64,000 nucleotides of DNA from Leclercia adecarboxylata (GCA_901472455.1 LR590464.1:4402001-4466000); one strand, 5' to 3'. Shown: positions 40,307 to 51,010, counted from the stretch's first letter. Program-made: numbers and translations. The notes: a model not told the origin generated them from the sequence alone.

Positions 40307-40384
40307 CCCTGCTAACCGCAGCGATTAAGGCGGGAAATTTTTACAAAAAATACACGAATCTCTTTCGGTACTTGCCAAAAGATG

Positions 40385-40423
40385 ATTAAATGAAAACTCA
40401 CTTATTCTGCATAAAAATGCATT
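40385..40423 (+). promoter_or_regulatory. Tandem ARG boxes (ArgR operator) before argG
   Basis: TGCATAAAAATGCA (40408-40421) is a near-perfect ArgR half-pair palindrome. A weaker box (TAAAT...ACTCA, 40385-40402) lies three bases upstream of the 18-base box 40406-40423, the standard ArgR hexamer spacing. About 50 bases before the argG start; expected to give arginine repression. Confidence 0.7.
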
Positions 40424-40471
40424 TAGGGTGAAAGCGATCACTCATCAGTCAATCAAGCAGGGTTTTATTTT

Positions 40472-41818
40472 ATGACGACGATTCTCAAGCATCTTCCGCA
40501 AGGACAACGTATTGGCATCGCTTTTTCAGGCGGCCTGGATACCAGCGCTGCACTGCTGTGGATGCGCCAGAAGGGAGCGGTTCCTTATGCATATACTGCG
40601 AACCTGGGTCAGCCAGATGAGGACGATTATGAAGCGATCCCTCGTCGTGCCATGGAGTACGGTGCAGAGAACGCACGCCTGATTGACTGCCGTAAGCAGC
40701 TGGTTGCCGAAGGTATTGCTGCCATTCAGTGTGGCGCTTTCCATAATACCACCGGCGGCCTGACCTATTTCAACACTACCCCGCTGGGCCGTGCGGTTAC
40801 CGGCACTATGCTGGTTGCCGCCATGAAAGACGACGGCGTCAACATTTGGGGTGATGGTAGCACCTATAAAGGCAACGACATCGAACGTTTTTACCGTTAT
40901 GGCCTGCTGACCAATGCCGAACTGCAGATCTACAAGCCGTGGCTGGACACTGACTTTATCGACGAACTGGGCGGCCGTCACGAAATGTCCGAATTTATGA
41001 TCGCCTGCGGCTTTGACTACAAAATGTCAGTCGAGAAAGCCTACTCTACCGACTCCAACATGCTGGGTGCGACACACGAAGCAAAAGACCTGGAGTTCCT
41101 GAACTCCAGCGTGAAGATCGTTAACCCAATCATGGGCGTGAAGTTCTGGGACGAAAACGTCAAAATCCAGGCGGAAGAAGTGACCGTGCGTTTTGAACGC
41201 GGCCACCCGGTTGCCCTGAATGGCCAGACCTTCTCTGACGATGTGGAACTGATGCTGGAAGCCAACCGCATCGGCGGGCGTCACGGTCTGGGGATGAGCG
41301 ATCAGATTGAAAACCGTATCATCGAAGCCAAGAGCCGTGGCATCTATGAAGCCCCGGGGATGGCGTTACTGCACATCGCTTACGAGCGTCTGCTGACCGG
41401 TATTCATAACGAAGACACCATCGAGCAGTATCACTCCCATGGCCGTCAGTTGGGCAAACTGCTGTATCAGGGCCGCTGGTTCGATCCGCAGGCACTGATG
41501 CTGCGTGATGCCCTGCAGCGTTGGGTAGCAAGCGCCATTACAGGTGAAGTGACCCTGGAGCTGCGTCGTGGCAATGACTACTCCATTCTGAACACCGTGT
41601 CTGACAACCTGACCTACCAGCCAGAGCGTCTGACCATGGAGAAAGGCGATTCCGTCTTCTCGCCTGACGATCGTATCGGCCAGCTGACCATGCGTAACCT
41701 GGATATCACCGATACCCGTGCCAAGCTGTTCACCTATACCGAGAATGGCCTGCTCTCTGTCTCAACAGGTAATGGTCTGCCGCAGGTTGAGAATCTGGAA
41801 AACAGCGATAAGCAGTAA
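40472..41818 (+). CDS. argG: Argininosuccinate synthase
   Basis: 448 residues, intact. Condenses citrulline and aspartate with ATP in arginine synthesis. The N-terminal PP-loop IGIAFSGGLDTSAALLWMRQ binds ATP; citrulline and aspartate contacts lie in TTGGLTYFNTTPLGRAVTGT and around YKGNDIERFYRYGLL. MTTILKHLPQGQRIGIAFSG is the type II start as in E. coli. Monocistronic, with ArgR boxes upstream and a terminator behind. The E. coli neighbour yhbX is absent. Confidence 0.98.
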   Translation: MTTILKHLPQGQRIGIAFSGGLDTSAALLWMRQKGAVPYAYTANLGQPDEDDYEAIPRRAMEYGAENARLIDCRKQLVAEGIAAIQCGAFHNTTGGLTYFNTTPLGRAVTGTMLVAAMKDDGVNIWGDGSTYKGNDIERFYRYGLLTNAELQIYKPWLDTDFIDELGGRHEMSEFMIACGFDYKMSVEKAYSTDSNMLGATHEAKDLEFLNSSVKIVNPIMGVKFWDENVKIQAEEVTVRFERGHPVALNGQTFSDDVELMLEANRIGGRHGLGMSDQIENRIIEAKSRGIYEAPGMALLHIAYERLLTGIHNEDTIEQYHSHGRQLGKLLYQGRWFDPQALMLRDALQRWVASAITGEVTLELRRGNDYSILNTVSDNLTYQPERLTMEKGDSVFSPDDRIGQLTMRNLDITDTRAKLFTYTENGLLSVSTGNGLPQVENLENSDKQ

Positions 41819-41836
41819 TCGCTGTACCGAAATGCA

Positions 41837-41861
41837 AAAGGCGCCTGAGGGCGCCTTTTTT
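41837..41861 (+). terminator. Rho-independent terminator after argG
   Basis: GGCGCC, loop TGAG, GGCGCC, then TTTTTTG, 20 bases after the argG stop. Confidence 0.88.
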
Positions 41862-41900
41862 GTTTCTGAGGTTTCGTAGTTCCGGCAAGCATCACGCTGG

Positions 41901-41941
41901 CGGGCAAAACAGTGGTTGGCGCTGCGCTTACCCGCCCTACA
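41901..41941. repeat. REP-like palindrome between argG and leuU
   Basis: GCGGGCAAAACAGTGGTTGG followed by CGCTGCGCTTACCCGCCCTAC resembles one REP unit (GCGCTGCGCTTA ... GCCCTAC). It occupies part of the 195-base gap where E. coli K-12 carries yhbX. Confidence 0.45.
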
Positions 41942-42012
41942 CCCTTACAAACCACGGACATAAACGACATACGAAAAAAAAGACGTCTTGCGACGTCTTT
42001 TCTTCGGAATAT

Positions 42013-42099
42013 TGGTACTGAGGATGGGACTCGAACCCACAAGCCCGTTAGGGCACTACCACCTCAAGGTAGCGTGTCTACCAATTCCACCACCTCAGC
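42013..42099 (-). tRNA. leuU: tRNA-Leu (GAG)
   Basis: 87 bases with encoded CCA and the long variable arm of class II tRNAs. GCTGAGGTGGTGGAATTGGT opens it, the anticodon loop ACCTTGAGGT gives GAG (reads CUC/CUU), and the T-arm is GTGGGTTCGAGTCCCA. Directly follows secG on the same strand, as in E. coli. Confidence 0.97.
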
Positions 42100-42112
42100 A
42101 CTGATACTACTA

Positions 42113-42444
42113 TTACTGCGGGATATCGCTGGTCGGCTTAGCCGGTGCAGCTGGCTGAGTCTGCTCGGATTTCGCCGGTGCGCTCAGATTTTCCCACTCG
42201 CTTCCTTTACTGGTCTTGTTGCTGTTGATATTGCCAAGCGCCAGACTGATGATGAAAAACAGCGTTGCCAGAATCGCCGTTGCGCGGGTCATGAAGTTAC
42301 CAGAACCACTTGAACCGAACAGCGTACCAGAAGCGCCTGCTCCAAAAGAGGCCCCATATCAGCGCCTTTACCTTGCTGCAGCATGATCAACGCTACCAGA
42401 GCGATGGCTACAATAAGGAAAACTACTAAAAGAGCTTCGTACAT
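42113..42444 (-). CDS. secG: Preprotein translocase subunit SecG (frameshifted)
   Basis: Small inner-membrane subunit of SecYEG, two helices, about 110 residues. MYEALLVVFLIVAIALVALI is helix 1, followed by MLQQGKGADMG; one G of the ATGGGGGCC run near 42355 is missing, and the rest (SFGAGASGTLFGSSGSGNFM onward, second helix, KTNKGSEWEN-like linker, end PTSDIPQ) is in the next frame. Precedes leuU. Confidence 0.95.
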
Positions 42445-42625
42445 AATCAACCTGTTCCTTGCGGAGTTGCCGCATACCAATGCTTCGACCAATAAGCAGG
42501 AGTTTTGCTTTCCCACTGAAGCGGGTGTGAATACTAACCAAAGCGAATGACCTTCGCAAGGGCAATTTCAGCTCATTGTATCAAGTGCGGAAAAAAACAG
42601 CAAAACCGCCACTAATGAACAAAAC

Positions 42626-42651
42626 AAAGGCGGCAAGCGCCGCCTTTTTAA
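42626..42651 (-). terminator. Hairpin terminator between glmM and secG
   Basis: GGCGGC, loop AAGC, GCCGCC with A/T flanks; both strands look functional, and on the minus strand TTTGTTTT follows. Sits 14 bases past the glmM stop. Confidence 0.75.
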
Positions 42652-42664
42652 GCACTTAACGGCG

Positions 42665-44001
42665 TTACGCCGCTTTTACGGCATCAGCGATGCGATGGGC
42701 AAACTCAGTTACCTGCGCTTCGTCTTCACCTTCCACCATCACGCGGATCAGTGGCTCGGTACCTGATTTACGCAGCAGACGCGGCCACGCGAACCCAGCG
42801 CCGCTTCGACTTCAGCCATCACTGCTTTCACGTTGTCGTTTTCCAGCGGATCGCCTTTACCGGCTGTGAAGCGAACGTTAACCAGGATCTGCGGGAACAT
42901 TTTCATCCCGCTACACAGATCGTGCAGGGACATATGGTTACGCACCATTGCCGCGACCACCTGCAGGCTTGCCACAATGCCGTCACCGGTGGTGGTTTTG
43001 TCCAGCAGGATCACGTGGCCGGAGTTTTCCGCACCAATGCGCCAGCCTTTCTCCTGCAGTTTTTCCAGTACGTAGCGATCGCCCACTTTCGCGCGCGCAA
43101 ACGGAATACCCAGCTGTTTAAGTGCCAGCTCCAGACCCATGTTGCTCATCAGCGTACCGACGGCACCGCCGCGCAACTGCCCTTGACGCAGACCTTCACG
43201 AGCAATGATATAGAGGATCTGATCCCCGTCGACCTTGTTACCTTCATGGTCAACCATGATCACGCGGTCGCCGTCGCCGTCATAGGCGATGCCGAGATCG
43301 GCCTTCTCTGCCAGCACGCGCGCCTGCAGAGCGCGAACATCCGTTGCGCCCACTTCGGCGTTGATGTTCAGCCCGTTCGGTTCACAGCCAATGGCCACAA
43401 CCTGCGCACCCAGTTCGCGGAAAACGTTCGGAGCAATGTGGTAGGTGGCACCATTCGCACAGTCGACCACGATTTTAAGATGACTCAGGCTCAGCTCGTT
43501 CGGGAAAGTACCTTTACAGAATTCGATGTAGCGACCTGCCGCATCGACGATACGGCTGGCTTTACCCAGCTCAGCGGAGTCAACGCAGGTCAGCTCTTTT
43601 TCCATTTCCGCTTCGATGGCTTCTTCAACATCATCCGGCAGTTTGGTGCCATCGATTGAGAAGAATTTGATGCCATTATCGTAGAAGGGGTTATGCGAGG
43701 CAGAGATTACAATCCCTGCTTCTGCACGGAACGCACGGGTGAGATAAGCAACGGCTGGCGTCGGCATTGGTCCCGTAAAGGAGGCAGAAAGCCCCGCGGC
43801 AGAAAGACCGGCTTCCAGCGCCGATTCAAGCATATAGCCAGAGATGCGTGTATCTTTGCCAATGATGATTTTGCGTGAGCCGTGGCTGGCCAGTACCTTC
43901 CCTGCTGCCCAGCCTAACTTCAGCACAAACTCAGGTGTAATTGGCGCATCGCCCACGCGTCCACGAATGCCATCAGTGCCAAAATATTTACGATTACTCA
44001 T
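42665..44001 (-). CDS. glmM: Phosphoglucosamine mutase GlmM (frameshifted near the 3' end)
   Basis: Interconverts glucosamine 6- and 1-phosphate on the way to UDP-GlcNAc, so it is essential for wall and LPS. About 445 residues. [20 protein letters not shown] starts the fold; the phosphoserine loop is [16 protein letters not shown], the metal loop [14 protein letters not shown], the sugar loop [10 protein letters not shown] lost G near 42777 hides the last 30 residues, which continue [20 protein letters not shown] to ADAVKAA in the next frame. Its start overlaps the folP stop by 8 bases. Confidence 0.96.
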
Positions 44002-44842
44002 AGTGGTTATTTCCCTTAGCTGCCAGTGTGGCTTCCACCACTCGCATGGCTTCTGTTGTCTCTTTTACGTCATGGACGCGAATAATATGCGCTCCCTGCA
44101 TCGCTGCAATGACCGCGCAGGCCAGACTCCCGCTCAGGCGGTCGGATGGCCCAACGTTAAGCAACTGACCTATCATTGATTTTCGTGACATCCCGACCAG
44201 CAGCGGCAGGCCAAAATGGTGAAACTCAGATAAGCGCGCAAGAAGCTCGTAGTTATGAGAGAGATTTTTACCGAAACCGAATCCCGGGTCGAGCAGCAAT
44301 TTCTCTTTTGCGATACCGGCACGTTCACAACGCGCGATATGCTCAACAAAGTAGCGATTCACATCAGCAAACACGTCATTGTACTTTGGCGCATCCTGCA
44401 TGGTTTTCGGCTGGCCTTGCATATGCATCAGACAGACCGGCAACCCGGTCTCCGCCGCAGCCTCCAGCGCGCCTGGCTCGGTAAGGGAGCGAATGTCATT
44501 AATAATGTGAGCGCCTACTCTTGCTGATTCGCGAATCACCTCGGGTTTAGAGGTATCCACCGAAATCCAGAACCTCGAAACGCTGCGCAAGGGCTTCGAC
44601 CACCGGAATAACCCGGGACAACTCTTCATCAACGCTGACATCCGCTGCGCCGGTCGCGTTGACTCCCCACCCACGTCGATGATGGTCGCCCCGGCGTTGA
44701 TCATCAGATTCGCATGTTTAACCGCATCAATCAGCGTGTTATGCGTACCGCCATCGGAGAAGGAGTCTGGCGTGACGTTCAGGATCCCCATCACATGGGG
44801 ATGAGTCAGATCGAGATAAGAATCCTGGGCGAAGAGTTTCAT
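43994..44842 (-). CDS. folP: Dihydropteroate synthase FolP (internal compensated frameshift)
   Basis: Joins p-aminobenzoate to the pterin pyrophosphate in folate synthesis; target of sulfonamides. 282 residues, TIM barrel. MGILNVTPDSFSDGG, INAGATIIDVGGESTRP, IINDIRSL, LLDPGFGFGKNLSHNYELL and GMSRKSMIG are the pterin and pABA loops. Residues about 67-94 (between ESTRP and WISVDTSKPEVI) do not match the family because a base lost near 44666 is balanced by one gained near 44570. Start at 44842 precedes a family-length protein. It is followed by glmM. Confidence 0.95.
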   Translation of the reverse strand: MKLFAQDSYLDLTHPHVMGILNVTPDSFSDGGTHNTLIDAVKHANLMINAGATIIDVGGESTRPAQRMSALMKSCPGLFRWSKPLRSVSRFWISVDTSKPEVIRESARVGAHIINDIRSLTEPGALEAAAETGLPVCLMHMQGQPKTMQDAPKYNDVFADVNRYFVEHIARCERAGIAKEKLLLDPGFGFGKNLSHNYELLARLSEFHHFGLPLLVGMSRKSMIGQLLNVGPSDRLSGSLACAVIAAMQGAHIIRVHDVKETTEAMRVVEATLAAKGNNHYE

Positions 44843-44877
44843 GGCAAGTCCCTGATTTTTTTTTGGTTAAGCAGACA

Positions 44878-44908
44878 AGAAAAACCCCGGGGCAAGCCCC
44901 AGGGTTTC
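44878..44908 (-). terminator. Terminator between ftsH and folP
   Basis: On the minus strand AACCCTGGGGC, loop TTG, CCCCGGGGTTTTT: a GC-rich stem ending in a T-run, 32 bases after the ftsH stop. Some ftsH transcripts end here before folP. Confidence 0.8.
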
Positions 44909-44939
44909 AGGTAAAGAGAACATCATCTACAGCGGTGAC

Positions 44940-46879
44940 TTATTTGTCGCCCAACTGTTCTGACATGGTGTTGCCCGGGTTTGGCGTACGCGGTTCATCG
45001 ACCGGACGCGGCGCACGTGGCGTGCCATTGTTGTCAGAGTTGTTGGAGGTACCTGGATCTTCCCAACCCGCTGGCGGACGTACATCACGGCGTGCCATCA
45101 AGGTCGTCGATCTGCGGCGCATCGATGGTTTCATATTTCATGAGCGCATCTTTCATTGCGTGCAGGATATCCATGTTCTCGTTCAGGATCTGACGCGCGC
45201 GACCGTAGTTACGTTCAACGAGCGATTTCACTTCCTGGTCGATGATACGTGCGGTTTCGTCGGACATATGCTTCGCTTTCGCGACGCTGCGGCCGAGGAA
45301 CACTTCACCCTCTTCTTCTGCATACAGCAGCGGACCGAGTTTTGTCGGAGAAGCCCCACTGGGTCACCATGTTACGTGCCAGGTTTGTCGCGACTTTAAT
45401 GTCGTTGGACGCACCGGTCGAAACATGTTCCACACCGTAGATAATCTCTTCCGCCAGACGACCGCCGTACAGGGTCGAAATCTGGCTTTCCAGTTTCTGT
45501 CGGCTGGCGCTGATCGCATCGCCTTCCGGCAGGAAGAAGGTTACGCCCAGCGCACGACCACGCGGAATAATCGTCACTTTATGCACCGGATCGTGTTCCG
45601 GTACCAGGCGACCGATAATCGCATGGCCTGCTTCGTGGTAAGCCGTGGAACTCTTTCTGCGCTTCTGTCATCACCATGGAGCGGCGTTCCGCACCCATCA
45701 TGATTTTGTCTTTCGCTTTCTCGAACTCCACCATCGAAACCACACGCTTGTTGCCGCGAGCAGCAAACAGGGCAGCTTCGTTCACCAGGTTAGCCAGATC
45801 CGCACCGGAGAAGCCCGGCGTACCACGTGCAATAATTGCCGCATCGATGTCCGGGGACAGCGGTACGCGACGCATGTGCACTTTCAGGATCTGTTCACGA
45901 CCACGAACGTCTGGCAGACCAACTACAACCTGACGGTCGAAACGACCTGGACGCAGCAGCGCAGGGTCAAGAACGTCCGGGCGGTTAGTTGCCGCGATAA
46001 CGATAATACCTTCGTTACCTTCGAAGCCGTCCATCTCAACCAGCATCTGGTTCAGCGTCTGCTCACGTTCATCGTGACCGCCACCCAGGCCTGCGCCACG
46101 CTGGCGGCCTACGGCGTCGATTTCATCGATGAAGATGATGCACGGTGCGGCTTTCTTGGCCTGTTCGAACATGTCACGCACACGGGATGCACCGACACCA
46201 ACGAACATTTCCACGAAGTCAGAACCGGAAATGGTAAAGAACGGAACCTTCGCTTCACCGGCGATGGCTTTCGCCAGCAGGGTTTTACCGGTACCCGGAG
46301 GGCCGACCATCAGGACGCCTTTCGGGATCTTACCGCCCAGTTTTCTGGAAGCGGCTCGGTTCACGCAGGTATTCAACCAGCTCACCCACCTCTTCTTTTG
46401 CTTCGTCGCAACCAGCCACGTCAGCAAAAGTGGTTTTGATCTGGTCTTCCGTCAACATACGCGCCTTACTCTTGCCGAACGACATGGCACCTTTGCCACC
46501 GCCGCCCTGCATTTGACGCATAAAGAAGATCCAGACGCCGATCAGCAGCAGCATCGGGAACCAGGAAATGAAGATAGAAGCCAGCAGGCTTGGCTCTTCC
46601 GGCGGCTCACCTACCACCTTGACGTTTTTAGTCAGAAGGTTATCAAGCAGCTTAGGATCGTTCACCGGAATGTAAGTCGTGTAACGGTTACTATCTTTCT
46701 TGGTAACGTTGATCTCCACGTCCGTTGATACGCGCTTCGCGAACCTGATCCTGGTTGACCTCTTGCAGGAAGGTAGAGTAGTCCACCTTACGGCCATTAG
46801 ACTCGCTGGGCCCAAAGCTCTGGAATACTGACATCAGCACAACGGCAATGACCAGCCAGAGTATTAGGTTTTTCGCCAT
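44940..46879 (-). CDS. ftsH: ATP-dependent zinc metalloprotease FtsH (frameshifted)
   Basis: Essential membrane AAA+ protease degrading LpxC, sigma-32 and misfolded membrane proteins; about 645 residues. MAKNLILWLVIAVVLMSVFQ is the first helix, a periplasmic domain and second helix (SWFPMLLLIGVWIFFM) follow, then Walker A GPPGTGKTLLAKA, Walker B IIFIDEIDAVGR, SRH ATNRPDVLDPALLRPGRFD, and the protease domain, whose HEAGH zinc motif is readable only after restoring the frame near 45650. Other breaks lie near 46731, 46345, 45345 and 45105. An in-frame ATG three codons upstream (MSDMAKN) is an alternative start. It follows rlmE. Confidence 0.96.
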
Positions 46880-46981
46880 GTCACTCAAGGGATTAACCTC
46901 TTATTACAACTGTGTTAAAAACAGCGTCAGGATACTCAGTATCCGATTCATTTCAAACTTTCGTCTGGAATTCACCGGCTA

Positions 46982-47609
46982 TCATTTTCGCCCGGTCGCT
47001 ACAATATACACTTCACGTGAACGAGCACGCGAAGAGTCCGGCTTACGAACTTTGACCTTCGTAAACAGGGAGCGAATTTCCTTCAGATACTCCTCGAAAC
47101 CTTCGCCCTGGAACACCTTCACTAAAAAAACTACCACCCGGCGCTAATACATCACGGGACATTTCTAACGCCAGTTCTACCAGATACATGGAGCGAGGGA
47201 TATCCACCGCCGGTGTTCCGCACATATTTGGCGCCATATCGGACATGACAACCTGAACTTTACTGTCACCTACACGTTCAAGTAACGCTTTCAGTACTAA
47301 TTCATCACGAAAATCGCCCTGAAGGAAGTCCACACCAACGATGGGATCCATAGGTAAAAGATCGCAGGCGATGATTCGGCCGGTTCCGCCGATTTGTGTC
47401 ACCGCATATTGCGACCATCCTCCGGGCGCTGCACCGAGGTCGACTACTGTCATCCCCGGCTTAAAGAGTTTGTCACTTTGCTGTATTTCATCAAGTTTAA
47501 ACCAGGCACGGGAACGTAACCCCTTTTTCTGTGCCTGTAGAACATATTTATCGCTAAAGTGTTCCTGGAGCCAGCGGCTCGAGCTTGCAGAACGCTTTTT
47601 ACCTGTCAT
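46982..47609 (-). CDS. rlmE: 23S rRNA U2552 2'-O-methyltransferase RlmE (frameshifted)
   Basis: Heat-shock methyltransferase modifying U2552 in the 50S A-loop, about 208 residues. SAM-binding VVDLGAAPGGWSQYA, catalytic Lys near LRSRAWFKLDEI, Asp in VMSDMAPNMCGTP, and the late Lys/Glu in the region LVKVFQGEGFEEYLKEIRSL. An extra A in the AAAAAA run near 47127 shifts that last region. It ends YIVATGRK. Upstream of ftsH and divergent from yhbY. Confidence 0.95.
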
Positions 47610-47731
47610 TTAACTTTCCGTCCTGGTTCATCGTAGCCAGCGGTGTAAATTTCCACATAGCAATTTGGCGATATTAGGGAGATGGCGGTAGAATGAACCG
47701 TTTTCAATCCCAACGTAAGCAAAAATATACG

Positions 47732-48025
47732 ATGAATCTGAGTACTAAACAAAAACAGCACCTTAAAGGTCTGGCACATCCGCTCAAGCCTGTAGTTATG
47801 CTTGGCAACAATGGTTTGACCGAAGGGGTACTGGCCGAGATTGAACAAGCGCTGGAGCACCACGAATTAATCAAAGTGAAAATCGCCTCTGAAGACAGAG
47901 ACACTAAGACTTTGATCGTGGAAGCAATCGTGCGCGAAACCGGCGCCTGTAACGTACAGGTCATCGGTAAAACGCTGGTGCTCTACCGTCCATCTAAAGA
48001 GCGTAAAATCTCGCTGCCACGCTAA
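47732..48025 (+). CDS. yhbY: CRM-domain ribosome assembly RNA-binding protein YhbY
   Basis: 97 residues, intact: MNLSTKQKQHLKGLAHPLKP to ERKISLPR. A single CRM domain (KOW-like IF3-C fold) that binds pre-50S particles. The loop MLGNNGLTEGVLAEIEQALE with its GxxG-type turn contacts RNA. I choose the ATG at 47732, matching E. coli; a longer in-frame start 13 codons upstream lacks a ribosome-binding site. Convergent with greA. Confidence 0.96.
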   Translation: MNLSTKQKQHLKGLAHPLKPVVMLGNNGLTEGVLAEIEQALEHHELIKVKIASEDRDTKTLIVEAIVRETGACNVQVIGKTLVLYRPSKERKISLPR

Positions 48026-48110
48026 GATTATCCTGAATTGAACACATTTTCTGTGTAAAACGAGGGGTTTTTCATTAGCAGGTGAGCAAAATGCCATGCT
48101 CCTTGAGTTG

Positions 48111-48137
48111 ATAAAAGGCCGCTATGCGGCCTTTTTC
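48111..48137. terminator. Bidirectional terminator between yhbY and greA
   Basis: AAAAGGCCGC, loop TAT, GCGGCCTTTT with T-run on the plus strand and A-run upstream that serves the minus strand. Between two convergent genes. Confidence 0.85.
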
Positions 48138-48177
48138 CTATCTTTACAATGTATCAACATCTGGCGGGAGAAGCGAA

Positions 48178-48655
48178 TTACAGGTAATCAACCTTGATAA
48201 TTTCGAACTCCACTTCCCCACCCGGGGTGCGGATGGTGACCACATCGTCCTGCTCTTTGCCAATCAGACCGCGGGCAATCGGCGAGTTTACTGAGATCAG
48301 ATTCTGCTTAAAATCTGCCTCATCATCACCCACGATGCGGTAAGAAACTTCTTCATCGTTATCCAGATTGATCACGGTAACGGTGGAACCAAAAATGACA
48401 CGCCCGTTGTTTGGCATTTTGGTGATATCAATCACCTGCGCATTCGACAGCTTGGCTTCGATATCTTTGATACGCCCTTCGCAGAAACCCTGCTGCTCAC
48501 GCGCTGCGTGATACTCGGCATTCTCTTTCAAATCGCCATGCTCACGCGCATCCGCAATGGCCGCAATGATTTCAGGGCGGCGAACAGATTTCAGAAAATC
48601 CAGCTCTTCACGCAGTTTTTTCAGCTCCACGTAAGGTCATCGGAATAGCTTGCAT
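48178..48655 (-). CDS. greA: Transcript cleavage factor GreA (start displaced by an extra base)
   Basis: Rescues backtracked RNA polymerase by stimulating cleavage of the nascent transcript. 158 residues: N-terminal coiled coil with the tip acids (KLREELDFLKSVRRPEIIAA ... DAREHGDLKENAEYHAAREQ) and FKBP-like C domain ending IIKVDYL. The true start MQAIPMTLRGAEK is separated from the rest by one extra A in the AAAAAA run near 48620; without correction the first 8 residues look different. The leader (48656-48900) corresponds to the E. coli region encoding the small RNA GraL, which I cannot delimit here. Confidence 0.95.
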
Positions 48656-48902
48656 TTGTTATACCTCTTTGACATTCCTGTTGGGTACGGGGAACCGACC
48701 CGACGACTGGCCCCGCAGGCATCACAGCCTGACACAGGTCAGAAGCAAAAGAAAACTGACCCGGAAGCAAAGTTCCAGGTCAGCAGCAATTTTTCAATTT
48801 GATACGTATTTTAAACGCGAAGTTCAGTATGGGTCATCGTTTACTTTACAGGGCGTTGGGTCGTAGTATGGCGGTTTGTTTCCGGGTTGTTAGCGCGAGA
48901 TT

Positions 48903-50344
48903 ATGCGATTTTCCAGATTTATCATCGGATTGACCACCACTATTGCGTTCACTGTCCAGGCAGCGAACGTTGACGAGTATATCAATCAGCTGCCCGATGG
49001 CGCCAATCTCGCCCTGATGGTGCAGAAGGTCGGTGCCCAGGCCCCTGAGATTGATTACCACAGCCAGCAGATGGCCCTGCCCGCCAGTACGCAAAAAGTG
49101 ATTACGGGGCTGGCTGCCCTGCTGCAGTTGGGGCCTGACTTTCGCTTTACCACCACGCTTGAGAGCAAAGGCAACGTCGAAGATGGCGTGTTGAAAGGCG
49201 ATCTTATCGCCCGTTTTGGCGGGGATCCCACGTTTAAGCGTCAGGATATTCGCAACATGGTCGCCGTGCTGAAGAAGTCTGGCGTACAGCGCATTGAAGG
49301 GAATGTGCTTATCGATACGTCCATCTTTGCCAGCCATGATAAAGCCCCCGGCTGGCCGTGGAACGACATGACCCAATGCTTTAGCGCGCCGCCTGCAGCC
49401 GCGATTGTTGATCGCAATTGCTTTCTCCGTCTCGTTGTACAGCGCGCCAAAAAGCCAATGATTTTAGCCTTTATCCGGGTGGCGTCCCTACTATCCGGTT
49501 AATATGTTCAGCCAGGTACGTACCCTGGCGAAAGGGTCGCCGGAAGCGCAGTACTGCGAACTGGATGTGGTTCCAGGCGATCTCAACCGCTATACGCTGA
49601 CCGGTTGCCTGACGCAACGCGCCGATCCGCTGCCGCTGGCCTTCGCTATCCAGGATGGCGCTGGTTATGCCGGGGCGATCCTGAAGGACGAACTGAAGCA
49701 GGCCAAAATCACCTACAGCGGCACGCTGTTACGCCAGACACAAAGCAACGAGCCGGGTACCGTGATTGCCAGTAAGCAATCGGCACCACTGCACGATCTG
49801 CTGAAGATCATGCTGAAAAAATCCGACAACATGATCGCTGACACCGTGTTTCGCATGATTGGCCATGCCCGCTTCGGCGTACCAGGCACCTGGCGTGCCG
49901 GTTTCTGATGCGGTCAGGCAGATCCTCCGTCAGCAGGCCGGTATTGATCTGGGGAATACCATCGCGGTCGATGGCTCCGGTCTTTCGCGGCATAACCTTA
50001 TCTCCCCTGCTACTATGATGCAGGTCCTTCAGTACATTGCTCAGCATGACACTGAACTCAACTTTATCTCGATGTTGCCGGCTCGCCGGTTATGACGGTT
50101 CCCTGCAATACCGGGCCGGTCTGCCACGCCGCGGGTGTCGATGGCAAAGTCTCCGCGAAGACTGGCTCGCTACAGGGGGTTTATAACCTTGCCGGGTTTA
50201 TTACCACGGCCAGCGGGCAGCGGATGGCATTTGTACAGTATTCTTTCAGGCTACGCGGTTGAACCTGCAGACCAACGCAATCGCCGTATTCCGCTGGTGC
50301 GCTTTGAGAGCCGGCTTTACAAGGATATTTACCAGAATAACTAG
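48903..50344 (+). CDS. dacB: D-alanyl-D-alanine carboxypeptidase/endopeptidase PBP4 (DacB, frameshifted)
   Basis: Periplasmic class C penicillin-binding protein that trims and cuts peptidoglycan cross-links, about 477 residues. The signal peptide MRFSRFIIGLTTTIAFTVQA is cleaved before ANVDEY. SxxK is ASTQKVITGL, SxN is KKSDNMIADT and KTG is VSAKTGSLQG. Indels near 49425-49495, 49900, 50085 and 50240 split it into five parts. The stop is two bases before the response-regulator gene, so dacB and the two-component genes appear to form one operon. Confidence 0.94.
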
Positions 50345-50346
50345 CG

Positions 50347-51010
50347 ATGAAATTACTCATTGTCGAAGACGATCTGTTGCTGCAGGAAGGGCTGGCTATG
50401 GCGCTTACTGCCGAGGGCTATACGCTCGATTGCGCGGGTACTGCCGCCGAGGCTGATGGCCTTATCCAGAGCGGCGAGTACAGCCTGGTGATCCTCGATC
50501 TTGGCCTGCCGGATAAAGATGGAGCTACCCTGCTCAGCCAGTGGCGTCGTCGCGGGGTGAACAATCCGGTGCTGATCCTGACGGCGCGCGATGCGCTGGT
50601 AGACAGGATCAACGGCCTGGACTCCGGCGCCGACGACTATCTGGTAAAACCCTTTTGCCCTGGGGGAACTGCAGGCTCGGGCCAGAGCTTTGATCCGGCG
50701 TTATCAGGGACACAGTGATAACCTGCTCAGTGACGGCGATCTGACATTAAATTTGCAGACTCAGCAGGTGTTACAGCAGTCCCGGCCGGTTGAAGTGACG
50801 CCGAAAGAGTTCGCCCTGCTGACACGCCTGATCATGCGTACCGGCCAGACGGTTCACCGTGAAACCCTTCAGCAGGATATCTACTCCTGGCAGGACGATC
50901 CGGGCTCAAACACGCTGGAGGTCCATATCCATAACCTGCGCCGTAAGCTGGGTAGAGACCGAATCAAAACCGTGCGCGGCGTGGGCTATCGTCTTGAGAG
51001 CCAAAAATGA
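50347..51010 (+). CDS. pmrA: OmpR/PhoB-family response regulator, PmrA/BasR-like (frameshifted)
   Basis: About 220 residues. Receiver domain MKLLIVEDDLLLQEGLAMAL with the phosphoacceptor Asp in LVILDLGLPDKDG and the conserved Lys in DDYLVKPF; winged-helix DNA-binding domain with VTPKEFALLTRLIMRTGQTV and NTLEVHIHNLRRKLGRDRIK. The closest relatives I recall are PmrA/BasR regulators (polymyxin, iron and acid responses), but it differs from Salmonella PmrA, so the name is provisional. One extra T near 50660 shifts the frame after LVKPF. Overlaps the kinase gene by four bases (ATGA) and follows dacB by two. E. coli K-12 has no regulator here. Confidence 0.85.

Noticed and set aside
48656..48902. 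GraL small RNA upstream of greA
   Set aside because: The position fits E. coli, but I could not define ends or a terminator here.
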